This document shows positions 1 through 13,400 of a DNA stretch of 64,000 nucleotides, piece by piece. This stretch comes from Nageia nagi (taxonomy: Eukaryota; Pinophyta): contig JBITNC010000002.1 of the NCBI GenBank assembly GCA_050084985.1, positions 25,544,001-25,608,000 of the forward strand. The letters are read 5' to 3'. The stretch's first letter is position 1; each line of letters opens with the position of its first letter. The notes under the pieces were generated by a model. It made no database searches and had not been told where the DNA came from. It saw nothing but the letters and a program-made list of their open reading frames with translations. The translations under genes were made by a program, and so were the position numbers.

Positions 1-1244
1 TTTAGTTCTTACTACCTTAGAGTTGACTGAGTTTTACTTTTATATGGTTTGCTTACATATTTAGACATATTAAATTAGAGAGATGCCTTTAAAGAGAAAC
101 AAGGAAAGAAAGCAGGGTTATAAAACTAACGATTAGATTGCATAAATGTTGGCCAAGGATAGTGAGGCAAAGTGCAATTATCATAGAGGTTGTAAAATTT
201 TGTCTTGTAGATTACGGTGAAGCTCATTTTACTTCCTATAAAAAAATTAATCATTTACGAGTAGCTATATGCATGTTTTTGATATCTCCATTTGTTTCTG
301 GATGCTGTATGTGCTGTGTGCTATATCAAGCATCTTTGACCCAACTCAAGTAATGGGCGATAATGCTGGGTTGTAGTTGGAAATTGTATAACTTTAACTT
401 GCTTTTGAGATGATTGGTTCTCCATTTATCAATGATTTTGCCTGAAGAGTGCCTTCCTATGGGCTTGTTGATTAGTCTCTCGTGATCAGACTGAGTTGTT
501 GATCTGGTGCAGTGCAATTGTTAACAGTCTGATATCAATCAAATTTGTTTTGGCAGACTGATTTTTATGTTTTCGGGCCTTATCATACACACTATTTTGT
601 ATGCATACTGTAACATCCTGTATTCCCTATGTTCTGGATATATTTTTGTATTTGTAAGTGCTATTTATGGTTTTAATTCCTTTAACCAATCATGATTCTG
701 GCAGTCAGCATGTCAGTTATAATTGTTTTCAAGTAGGCAAGATAATCAAGAAGTGTTTTATCTCTGGTTTTAGTGTATATTTGTCTTCTTTTATGCTTGA
801 AATCAAATTTTCAGCACATTTAAACTTCAGCTGTGTGAAGTGAGAATTTGCTGTTTGAAGCTAATGATGATGCATATCAAGAATGTATGTAGGACGATTT
901 GTTGTTCAGTAAGTGTAATAATGTAATATGAATAGACACACTTGTTTAAAGTCAAAATTTTGGAGCCTTATTGTAAGGCAAGATTTTTGGGTATAAGTAG
1001 TACCGACTACCTTTTCTTATGCATCAGCATATTATATATGCACAGAGTAGCTGCATGAGCATTTTTTCTTACTATTCTGACTATTTAACGTAAGTGCTTT
1101 ATCAAATATGTTTCATCTGTTTAGTTTTCTTACTGCAAATCATAACCAAGTTGACACTTTCACACAAGGCTGTGAAGGTAAGATCACATGCTATATTCTG
1201 TCAAACTCCTGGATTTCTTAAATTGACTTTTTGATTTTTAACAG
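1..1244 (+). other. AP1G intron (5' end outside window)
   Basis: AT-rich noncoding DNA ending in the acceptor of the first visible exon. I looked for the preceding adaptin exon and did not find it. No element was recognised. Confidence 0.7.
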
Positions 1245-1408
1245 GACTCGGATGTCTCAATAAGGAAAAGAGCTTTGGAGCTTGCATTCCTTCTTGTCAA
1301 TGATAGTAATGTGAAGCCATTAACAAAAGAACTGCTTGATTATTTGGAAGTAAGCGATCCTGAATTCAAGGGTGATCTTACTGTCAAAATATGCTCTATT
1401 GTTGAAAA
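1245..1408 (+). CDS. AP1G: AP1G visible exon 1 (trunk)
   Basis: Follows acceptor ..ACAG and precedes donor GTAAGC; starts in phase 0 and leaves two bases of a split Lys codon. It encodes DSDVSIRKRALELAFLLVND and the conserved KPLTKELLDYLEVSD, typical alpha-solenoid trunk of gamma-adaptin. The preceding exon is not in the window. Confidence 0.95.
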
Positions 1409-4400
1409 GTAAGCCAAATTTCCTTGTTATGCAATGCATTTGTATTTCATTTTTGATAAGTTGTGGAATCGTGTGCTCCATGATGAAGGCATAAGTTAGT
1501 TTCAAATTTTGCCGATTCTGGACAATGATCGCAAATGATAAATCTATACCACATTTTAATTATCATAGTCGAGAAACGTGGACTTGGTGTTGGCAAAAAC
1601 ATCCAAAGAAAATGAATGTTTTCATTGAAAACAAGTTATTTTCATGCATATCACAATAAATTAACATTATACAAATCGAAAATTAATGCTGCAAGTGATA
1701 CAACCTTGAACTCAATAACTCAATAGGCCCACTATCTAATGTATTGCAATGCCTTTGCCCTTGTTGAAACTCAAGTCCTCTCTCTTTGTGCCGATGCTCA
1801 TGTCTTCTTGTTCCTTTCCCGCTAATTCCATTGCTATTCTTTCAAACTTATCCATTGAAAAGAGAGACTCTTGTTACTGCTCTTTTGCCATGTTGATCCT
1901 TATTTCACCCTTCGTGGGCTGACTGCCCTCTGTGTTGGCTAGTTCGTACCCTTTCATTTGCTGGGTACCCTGACTCGGCCCTTTGCCTTGTTGGCTTGTC
2001 AACCTTGTTCGTTTTGGATCAAAGTTTGTGCATTTGCCTATGGTTAACTTGCCCTTGCTTTGCTTCTCAACATGTTGTCCATTTGTTTCAACTAAATTCA
2101 ATTACAATCCTACTCTTGTGTCTATCTGAGCAACTCTCGTGCCTAGCCAAGCAACTCTTGTGCCTGTGCACTTACACCAACGTGTTCGCAAGCTTTATTC
2201 ATGTGTGTGTCAGCACAACAGAAGAATGATCTTATACATCTCATCATAAGGAGCCTGAAGAAGACCGTTTTTCTGGAGCATCGTGATATCATGTTCACTT
2301 GAAGCATCATGATTTCGCATTCACGTAGAGCACCCTGATTTTGCTTTCACTTGGAGCACTGTCTGCTGCAGCCTCAAGAATGCTGTTTCCCAGTTCAACA
2401 TCAGGATTGCAGGCATGGACATGCGTTGTTTGTTGGGGACTCAAAACCCTTGAACTCCCAAATCTTGTAAACTAAAAACACCAAAAATGAGCTACAACAG
2501 AGTATGCAACCAAATTACTGAATTGGAGAACTAAGGGATGGCTTTTAAGAATCTTTTGTCATTGTTCCGGCAGTAGCTGCAAAAAAGAACCTTATATTTT
2601 AATTGAGAGACACAATTCATAAACTTGAAACCCCCCCGAGTGCGTTTGATCTCAAGTTTCATTGCTAGCCTCTGACATACACTCTTGATACATTTGGATC
2701 TAGGTTTTGCGATGTCTTCATTGTCATATGCTAGGTTCCCCCAACTTCTTCATCTTTTGTTGTGTCCGCTAATGGTGATCCGTGCATGATCTTTATTGGA
2801 ATATCTCCCATCATTTCTCGATGGGTGATGTCATACTTTTGGGTGACTTTAATGCCTATTTTGGGACCTACCAGACACCTATACATGACCTCAGTAATGA
2901 TGAATTTTGCGTCTAGGAGCAGAATCTTGAGGATTTTGGTTTACAAAGGGCTTTCGTAGATGGGAATGGTCTTTTTACAACATGAGAGACATCTTCTTCG
3001 GGTTGGTGAATCAGATGGTCTGTATGTTGTTAATGGACTACTTTGTTTCCTGAATTCCAATGGATTTACTTGTTTCCCTCACAATCGAGGCGTGAGTGTA
3101 GTGGATTATGCCTTTGCTTGCAAGTCTTTAATCCCCCATATTCATGATTTCCAGTTCTCTCAACATCTCCCCCTTGTTCATAATGTTACTTTGACTTTTT
3201 CTATCCGCATGGCCTCTCCCCACCCCTTTGTCCCCTCACCTTAGGACATCCTTGTGCTTGTTGCTCACCATCCTTTTTGATTCTTGGTAAGTTGGTACCT
3301 CGACGAGTATGCCAACCCCCTCTTGTAGCTTTTAATTGATAGAACTAGTCACGAGTTTTTATCTTGAACCCTTTGGGAGGCCAACCCTCTCATCAAGCAG
3401 TTAATCTCATCAAGACTAAGGTCATGATCTTTACTACCTCTCGAGATGCTCTCTCCAAGTTTCATTTCCCTTATAAATGGGAACTAGTCGGGATCATTAT
3501 TGCTTACATTTATTTAGTTCAATTTTTTGGTCCATCTCTAGATCTAAAATTGGTATCACAATCATGCCTTTGCAATGGATACACTTCACTTTCCATCTTG
3601 GAATATTAGTGCTCTCATATTCACTTCCAAGATATTCCTTCAAAGCAATACCTCTTCAATGCAATTATTATACCCACAACTCTTTATAGATAAGAGATTT
3701 GTTGCTAGAGTTTAGTATTGGTTGAGTGGGCACTTATTGAGAGGGTTCAAATTATCATATACTTCAACGCATGATTCGGTGCAAATGAGTGGTTCCTCAA
3801 TGCATTGTTCAGAATTAATTTGTTGCTCATCTACTCCATATTGACACTATATTTAGGCTCACCTTTTTTGTTTATTGACTCAGGTTGCTAGATGACTTTG
3901 CTTCAGATTGCGAGAGGTACCCATTTATGGCATTGTGCTATTTAGAGAGGATTGCTTCCTTGATTCCAATCAAGTGCAAAAGATGTTGGTACGCTAAGGC
4001 TAGTCTGCTTCTTTGGTCCATTGATATTTCTGTCGACTAGTTTCCCTCATTTAGATACTTACTAGATGCTCCTCTCCTGCTCACCTCAAAGATTGTGATT
4101 GACAAAACTATCATAGATGATATTTATTGATGATACATCCACCATAGTTGGACCTCTCCCTCCTTGTCTCTAAATACCAAGATGACTTTTTATACTAAAT
4201 AGATTGTTGATGGCACCATCTTTGTGTCGAACTATCTTCAGCACCATTGGTAACATGGTCTCAAGGTTCCCTTGGTTATAGCTAAGAGTCTGGTGCCACC
4301 AACTATGGGTTGAGACTAACCACCATATCCCTCGTAGTGATAGGACTTGCTATCTTTGCTCTCTCCAACTGGTGGAAAATAAAGAGCATTTCATTTTTTG

Positions 4401-7400
4401 GTGCCCCATGTATTATCCCCATTATTTCACTATTCCAACTAGAGATACTTAGCCCTTTTCATTTGAGAGGTTACTATCTTCAAAAGTTAAGCTTTGCATA
4501 ATTAATTAGGGAGAAACCTAGGACCACCAGGTTGATCAACTCTTTTTTTCAGCCCACTCTTGACATTGGAGGCATTAAATGGCCACTAGATAGCGCCATT
4601 CCTCATGCTAGTGAGGACAAGCCAGTGAGACAATGCTACTCATGGATCATTTAGTTCCTCCCTCTCGCCCCTTGGGTTAGGGAGTTAGGTGTGCATCACC
4701 GACTTCCTTTCTACTGTAGGAGATCCATCGACCTTAGATGTTAGGAGAGCATCTAGGTAGACCCAACTCGATTTTCCTAGCTCTGAGCTGTTATCTCTAG
4801 ATATGATTAGATATCAACATTTTTGCCTCTTTGGACATGTGACAACCTCAGAAAGACTCTTCTTGACATTACCGGATCTACCATTAGTCCCTGTTTTGGT
4901 GATAAACTCTAGTTTTTGAAGTTTTCATAATGTTAGTCCCTAGGGTTTTCAATTTCATCAAAATCAATGGCTTCATAATTTGTTCTCGTAATTGCTTTTT
5001 GTTGGAGGTGAAGGTTGTAATATCGCTTCTTGGAGTGAATGTACTGAAAGATACTTCAATTGCACTTGCAACCTGAAGTGTTGCATGGTTGACATAAAAC
5101 TTTCATGACAAAGCGCTAAAGAGTAGGTGTATATGCACCAAAGTTCTTTTATCATAAATCTAGAAAATTTCAAATTTTTTTTTTCAAATCATTTATGTAA
5201 AATCATAAATTGAGATTATTTTTGAAAACAAAATCAATAATATTTCATTCGTAAGGGTTACTTGGCCTCAAAATTGCCTTTACTCGAATGCGCTATGGGG
5301 ATGGAAATGGCAGCCCTCACATCTCTTGTGATCTTGCAACTCATTTTGTATCAAATTTTAGGTATGTTCCTTTGGCACCATTCATGTAAGGTATTGTTGA
5401 AAGGTTGAGATCACCTCATAGCCGACCTCAAATGAATTAAGATAGAAGAATTTGAGGCAGACAGTACCTCATTAAATGTAGTAGGTTATGGAGTTGAGAA
5501 GTCCATTTGCCAGTAAATGAGTTCCCAAATGAGATTGTATTTGGGCTTGGAATAATTAAAAAAAATTGACGTAATTGCTTGTTTGGTCCTATCAACAAAA
5601 TCGAGAACCCTCACTAAAGGCTTTGACCTGAAGTTGAATGAGAGATTTTAGTTATTATTAGCAATATTGTTGTTTGAGATTTGGATTACAATTCAAAATT
5701 TGCAAATGGAAAAATAACAAAAGAAAAGCTTAGTCTTTTACCTTGATTGCCTCGTGCTTAGCTATCCATATCTAGCAATCTTTTGCAATCCATTTCTTGC
5801 TCACAAACATCCTCTCCAATGCCCCCTTTGCATCAAAGTGGCTCTGCAATGTTAAGAAGTTTGTGGCTAATCATGTAATTCCAAGTCAAACAAGGTCCCT
5901 CCCATTAGTGAATTGCCTTATTAGTTGGAGGACCCACATGTCATTGTAGATGAATTTGGTAATACATTTGGCCTTATGTACAACCTCATACACCCAAGTT
6001 AATTTCCCAATGTCGTAGAGAAGCAAATCAAGACAATGGGCTACATATGTCCAAAAAATGATAGGGAATCTCTCCTCCAAAATCCTTCTAGCTGCTACAT
6101 ATGTTGTTGACATTGTCCCTAGTAACGTAGACAACATTCCTCTCTCCTACCTCTAACACAATCTTCTCCAACAACCTAACAATCATTTTGACATTCTTAA
6201 CTTGTGTTGATGCATCCATTGAATTGAGGATCGTAATTCCTCTTGTAGAAGCAACCAAAATGTTAATCGATGTCTGATTCTTCCCATTAGTCCACCCATT
6301 GGACATGATTGTGCAACTCCTTTTTCTCTATACCATACACTGCTTTTCAATGAAAAGCTGGATATCAACCATGTATTCTTGATGGAGAGAGCCCCTAAAA
6401 TCATTACGAGTTGGTGGCTTAAATCTTGGGCGGAAACTATGAGGGTATCAACTATTTCCTCCCAATATGGAGACCTCACCACATTGAAGGGTATGTCGAA
6501 AAATAACCAAAACATGCACAAGACTTCCTTGCAGTGTTTTGCCTCGCTTTGTTCTATGCAATCATACCCTCAAGTGTGGGTTGTGACCTTGGTGTGGAAT
6601 GTTCAACCAAAAAAGCTCCTATCCCACTGCTTGGGTTTACCATAGATAGACTTGATCCATTTAAGAATTTATGAAAATGGCTAAAGGTGTTGTTTGTACT
6701 TTCTATATGAGGTCGAGAAGGAGAATGACCATGGCATCACTTTTTCTTTGTTTTAGTTATTTATTTTCACTATAATTTGTTAGGAGGACATTGCATTCCT
6801 TAACAATCTCAAGCTCCACCATTAGATATAGCTTCACCTCATGGCCAGATAACCTTGCCAAGTGGTATTTTAGGTGGTTTACGCCTCCATGAATTTTCCC
6901 CTCCCAAAAATTACAATACACTTTCCCTTTTTTTCTTCTATCGTTCGCATACTTCCAAGCTGGGCCTCTTTTTCCTGTCATATTTCAATGCTTCTGCACA
7001 TGAAAATAATAAGCAAGTAGTTAGAAACTTCAAAAAAGAAAAAAAAAGGACCTAAGGTTTAAGCATTGACAGCTGAAACTTTGTTTTGTTACCTCAAATG
7101 TAATTGTTGGATGGCTATTAGATTCATGAAAACTAATAAAAGTTCTGGATTTATGGTGCAAATGAGTGTTTTTGTTGGTCTGATTTCACCTGGGAATTGC
7201 AGAAATGAAGGCAGTTTGAAGAAAAAAATAATTTAGGCCATTTTCCTATAACTGCTGTGTTGGTTGAGTTTTTTTTGCAGACTCGGCGAGTGATTTTACT
7301 CAGAAGTAAAAAAACCTCACGAGTTAAAAAACAAAAACTTCGCGAGTTGAGCTTGGAAAAGCTGAAAGGGTCGACTCAGTGTTTTTTCCAAAAAGTTGCA

Positions 7401-10400
7401 GATTTTAACTTTGTTAAATATAAATTTTTAATTTAGTTTTTTAAACCCTTAATGATCACATCATTGTTGTTTGGCATCCTTATATATAGGGGTTAGAAGT
7501 CATGTATAAGCATACTACATAGGTGGCTTTAATATGAATTTCATTGGGTAAAAAAAGATATGATAGGTCAGCTATGTTTATATGTTTGCAATCATTCTAT
7601 TTCTTGGGTTGAATTAATTTGTGCATATTTTTTTTTACTATGATAAAAACTAAAAACAGTCTTCACAAGGCAATACTTCATAATACAAAGGAAAACCTGC
7701 TTCATATTTAAATTACATTATCTCTTTCTTGGAACTCACTCTCATCATGATTTGTCTGTTACTGATTGCTGCAGGTTTGCGCCAAGTAAGCTGTGGTATA
7801 TTGATCAAATGACTAAAGTTTTGATTGAGGTTTGCGTATTGACATTTATAATAATCTGTCATCTTTTCTGTCTTTGTTGTGTATATTAACAACTGCATAT
7901 TATGTGTTGTTATTTTCTGGGGATCCAGTCTAGAAAAATATTGGAATTTACCTCATTGGAATCTTGTAAACTCTTACATCTTTCACGGTAAAATTGTGGA
8001 TATGTGTCATCCATTTTCAAAAATACTAGGAAATGGTCATTGTGAATAAAGGCACATTAGTCTTTCATGTGTAGTAGACCTGCACAAGAACTGGTTGTGT
8101 ATCTCTAATACCTCTCAAAAACCATTTCTTTCATTACTGATTAATCGACTTTTAAGAACTATGATCAGTTTAGGCAATGGATAATATAGGAATAATGACC
8201 TTATTTTTTTAATCAAAGGGATAATGTGCAGTTTGTTTTCTTTTTTTTTTTTAAAAGATCTCTTGCTTTGTAACTCTATTGTTTGGAAATACCGAGGCTT
8301 CTATCTCCCATCTCCTCTGTGCCTGAGGTATGTCAGAACAGGGGCAAAAAATACCATCGGTGTCTTGAAGATGCAGAGAGGATGGTGAGGATATCTTTGA
8401 GATGACAGGCAGTAACGGCACCTTGGTCTGGACAGTGGCTTTTTGGGGATGCTATCTAGTCTCCTTGCATTGTAGCAGTTACTTGAGTGTCCCCTACAGA
8501 TATGACATCTAACTGTTCTAAAAACATGCTAGAAAAAAAACTAAAAAAAAATTTGGGCAGGACATCATGCTCTTCAGCCCTGTTTTGTAGCTTGACTTTT
8601 GTCTTTAGTTGTTATTTTACATGCATATCTGCAGAAGTAAAAGGAGGAGAAAAACTGCAGCGGGTAGGGGACATCTTTTAGTGGAGATGAGGGGGGAAAT
8701 TTGCTATGCACTCCTGATTGGAGTACTACAGGACTGGTTGCAGTTGCATATGACATTTGCTATGCATAGTTGCATACCAAGTCCGTATAGTCTCTGAGGC
8801 CCAGAACAAATGTAACAATCTAATTTCAAACAGTTATGTATTCAATTAGCTTAGTCTCACTGAAGGATTTTAAATACTAGAGTCAACTTCATCCTAGAGA
8901 AGCAGCATTTGAGAACAATTGTAAAAGGGCTCAATGGGGACAATGTTATCTGCAATTGATGTGAAGGAGCATTAGCAAAACTGGATCCCTTCCTGATATA
9001 CACAACATATCAGGATTGATTCCCATTTGAGACAAGCAGCACTACTTATACTGGGACTTGCATGGGACAATCCGACAAAATACACAAGGATCAGTTCTCT
9101 TCTCAGATACTGTTGGAAATCGGAGCCTCATGTGAGAGAAATTTATACTAGCACCGGGAATCATGTAAGTACAAGGAAATGAGTATGTTTGGGTTCCTTG
9201 TTGAGATGAAGAAATCCGCAGAAACTTATTCATAACTAGCAAAATAGCATTTAGGACTCCACTATTCATTCATTGCAGTCGAACAATCATGAAAACTACC
9301 CTAAGTTGATGTAGCTGTGTTTTGTGGTCAATGTTGAGAAATAATAGTTCTCATAGATGAGCATTGTTGATGTCAGAAATGTTCTAGTGATACAGTATAC
9401 TTGGAATTGTCTTTTACACCATCCCACATTAGAACAGGTCAAATTAGATAGAAATATATTGTATTAATATCCATGAATGACCAAAGTAAATATGGAAACA
9501 TTTTCACCACTTATCAAATTATCCAATAAACGTGGATACAAGTGCAGTTATCAAAGTGAAAAGTATGGGAGAATAGCAATGAGTGAAAGAAGATTGCAAG
9601 CCCTGACCAGACCATCTAAAGCCATTAAGACTGCAGAGTCCTTCCATTTAAAGCTTGTAAGTCACCAGACAAAGAAATCTGGTAATACATGTCAGCCTAA
9701 ATAGTGGCAGGAGTGCAGTAAGTCCTTCAGTGGTGAGTCTTGATTATCTCATTGCAGGGAGGAGGCAAATCTAGTCACCTTGCAGGGGTAAGAGGAAAAT
9801 GTTGTACCCATTTTCTATTGATTGTATGAAGAGCAGTAGCATAAAGAGAATGTTTGGAAACCCTATTGGTAGAAGGAGGTGATAAAAAAGGTAGGAGGTG
9901 AGCTCTTTTTTCCATAGTGGATGGAACCCTATAAGAGATTACTTCTCAATGATATAAAGCAGAACATATTTTGTCAGGACAGCCAAAAAGGAGGTAAGGA
10001 TTGACCTGGGCGAGATAAAATGTGCCTGAAGGGAGCAGAAATAAGAATCCTATTGTTGTAGGAAGATGAAGTAGTAATTGGTGTGAGCACATCAGGAGAG
10101 ACAATGCTACAAGCCTTTGAATAGCACTTCCTTAACAAACAAACTTACTTTTAACAAAGAAAAGGTCAGATACAGGACTTACTTTTTTTCTTGCTTATAC
10201 TCCAGAAAGAAACCTACTTTTAACAAACAAAAGGTCAGATACAGAATCTCTTGATGTGTGAGGCACAATCTCCAATGGATCTGAGTCTGTGGAGATGAAA
10301 ACCATTTTTGAAAATGCATCCAAGACAAACCATTTTTGAAAATGCATCCAAGACAAAGGGGCTATCCTCAAAATTCAGTTTGAGCAATGCTTTGCCGAAC

Positions 10401-13400
10401 AACTCTTTTACATGGATAATCTGCTATACAGGAATAGTTTGGATCAGTGCATTGTGTGCATTCTGTATGTTTTAAGTTTGGAATCCACATTGCTGAAACA
10501 TAAAAGATTATAGATTTAGTGATGTCAAAAAAGGTATAGCTTTGCAGGGTAATCCTGGAAATGGATATCAAAGTATTGTTATCCTAAGGTATTGAGGGGA
10601 AGTGTATCCCTAAAAGGCAGAAATGTGCAGCAGGCATGAGGTTGAGGAAAGGATCTCAGTCTGTGGAGATGAAAACTGTTCCTGAAAATGCATTCAAGAC
10701 AAAGGGGCTTTCCTCGAAAGTCAGTTTGAGCAATACTTATTCGAGCAACTCTTTTGTATGGATCATCTGCTACAAGAATAGTTTGGGTTAGTTCATTGTG
10801 TACACACTGTATGTCTTAAATTTGTACCCCACATCGCTGAGACATACAACATTGTAGATTTAATGATGTCAAAAAAAGTTGTAACTTTGCAGGGATATCC
10901 TGGGAATGGATATCAAAGTATTGTTATCCCAAGGTAGTGAGGGGACGTGCACCCCTAAAAGGAAGAAATGTGTAGCAGGCATAAGGTTGAGGAAAGGACC
11001 TGTAAATTGAAAATCCAAATAAGTTTCGAATGTGACAATGTCATGTGGATCATGATTGTACAGGAACACGAACTGTGTCAGAGCCTTTTGAAAATTGTTT
11101 AAAATCAGAAGCTTCTTTTCTCAAGGTTGACAAACCTCACAAAAGAGAGCAGGAGCTGCAATGTTCTAGAGAGAACTATGATAGTCATTCATTGTTGTGA
11201 AAAAGGTCACATAAGATCTGATGATGCTTGTGGGCGTGTGGCTGAGGCTCACTGAGCTAGGTTGAACAGGAGGGTGCAAACAACAGATCCTGAACATTCT
11301 CCTACCATCTAAAGTGTAACAACCAGCAGAAGAGGATAAGATTCTGATAATGTGAGAGAAGGGTTCTTGAGTGTCCTTCACAAAATTTATGCTAAGAGGA
11401 ATGCCCAAACACATTGTGATGAGTGATTGAAGTTTATAAATCTTAGGTGCCAAAATTTCAGAACACCAAACTGTAGATAGGGCAGATCTACCAATTCCCA
11501 ACAGGGCCCTCCTGGATGGTGGCAACTTGATATATCTTATCATTTGTCCGCAATCTTAGGGTGGTAGTTCCTCAATTGTTGAGAGAAATTAGTCTACATA
11601 CAATTTCATTCATAGTGTGAGGAGGAACAAGTTCACCTCTCAAAGAGCAGAAAAGTTTGTTGTAGTGCATAGTTTCTAGCTGCACAGTGTGCTGTTGATC
11701 TAGAAAATGTAAGTCAAATTGATGAGGATGAGGATTGACATGGATTGGTTGGAGTACCATTGGATGAGTTGGATCATGTGATGGCTGAAGATAATGACTG
11801 AAGTGGTGATAATTTTGATGGGTTAGGAATCCTACTGTGAAACATTTTCTCACGTGAGGGAACACACTTAGAATAGTACTTTTTATTTTACTTTTAGCCA
11901 TAGTTCTCTTACACAGTTTTAATTGAACCTGAACTTTATTTTAGCATTTACATTTGGCTACAAACATTGAAAACTTAAATACAATACAGCTTGTGTTCTC
12001 TTGATCCTATTTAATTATTAATGTTGTTTAAATATTTTGAAGTTTATATTTTTTTATTTTATGTATTCATGCATTCGTGTATTATTGTGACAAATTGATT
12101 ATAATAATTTTAAAATCCACTAACTTAATTTAGTTTCTATTTTCCATCTCTGGGTGGACATCTTGTTGTTCCCAATCGCCTGTCCCTGATACTTTGCATA
12201 TGCTTGGAGAAAAGTTAGGAATATGATATGGAAATGGCTATAAATATAGTGTCAAAATTTGTGTTAGAAATGTGATAACACTAACATAAATCAGCAAAAC
12301 CATATCTGGTGCCACAATCTTATACTGTAATAAATGATTCAATTGAGGAAAAATAGTGTACGTGGCATCCTGCCTCTGACTAGACATAGTTCTAATTGGT
12401 TGCTATTGCCTCATCCATATCATGTGTTATTGTCATGACCACCCTATTACATCAAGGATTGCCTGGTTTTTGGGTGAGTTATTTTGATTGTTGGAGGTTA
12501 TTGTGCAACACCTGTGAACAAATCTTTTCTATTTGTAGTTACAGATATATTTTATTTAATCTTTAATACATAATCTTTTTAAGTTGACTGCTATTTCTGC
12601 ATTGGAGGCTATATGTTATAAGTACTCTTTCATTTTGGAGAAATTTGCATTTGGTTAACTTACCTTATAGTTTATGATATCGAAGGAGTCTCATTACAAT
12701 CTCAAAGTTGCTTCACGTGCTTTTTTCCCCTTCTAAAAATTACCATGTCAACTAGAGCTTAGGTGTAATTTATTAATTAGGAATTATCACCCTTTTGAAA
12801 GTTAGAGCATTTTTAAGATTGAAGGCGAACCAGAATTTTACAATTACCATAAATCATTGTGGAAGTTTTATTTAGATTTTGATTGTTCATAGTAGCATAC
12901 AGTTAACCCAAATGGAATGCACAATCTACAGGTTTTGGAGGCTTTCTAGTACTAATTCTCCATGTTTTCTGCTTTCAGGCTGGCAGTCATGTAACTGATG
13001 ATGTTTGTCATGCCCTTATAGTTGTCATAAGTAATGCGATGGACCTTCAGGGATATGTTGTGAGGTCACTTTATCGAGCTTGTCAGAATCAGAATCAAAA
13101 TGTAAGAGATTTTAGTTTCTCTTTAATGGCTTATTCACTTTGTCATTTAAGTTGCCTCGTCATAGTGTAGCTTCCAGAAACAATTGAATATGATTTCATC
13201 TTATATATGTTGTTCTAAATATTCTGAATACATATGTTGTATCAAAAAATCTAGACATACATAGCCATGGCTTGTTTTACTACATGCTCAATAATCATGG
13301 TGACAAAATTTGAACTAATCATTACAAGGTAAATATAACAGTTCTTTTGTGCTCACAAGGGGTCCTCTTGCAATTATAGGCATAATGGCTTCATTGTGAA

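Noticed and set aside
11166-11901. Two minus-strand open frames of 125 and 109 codons as intronic genes
   Set aside because: No recognisable domain, no supporting signals, and surrounded by repeat-like DNA. Kept only as unrecognised intron sequence.
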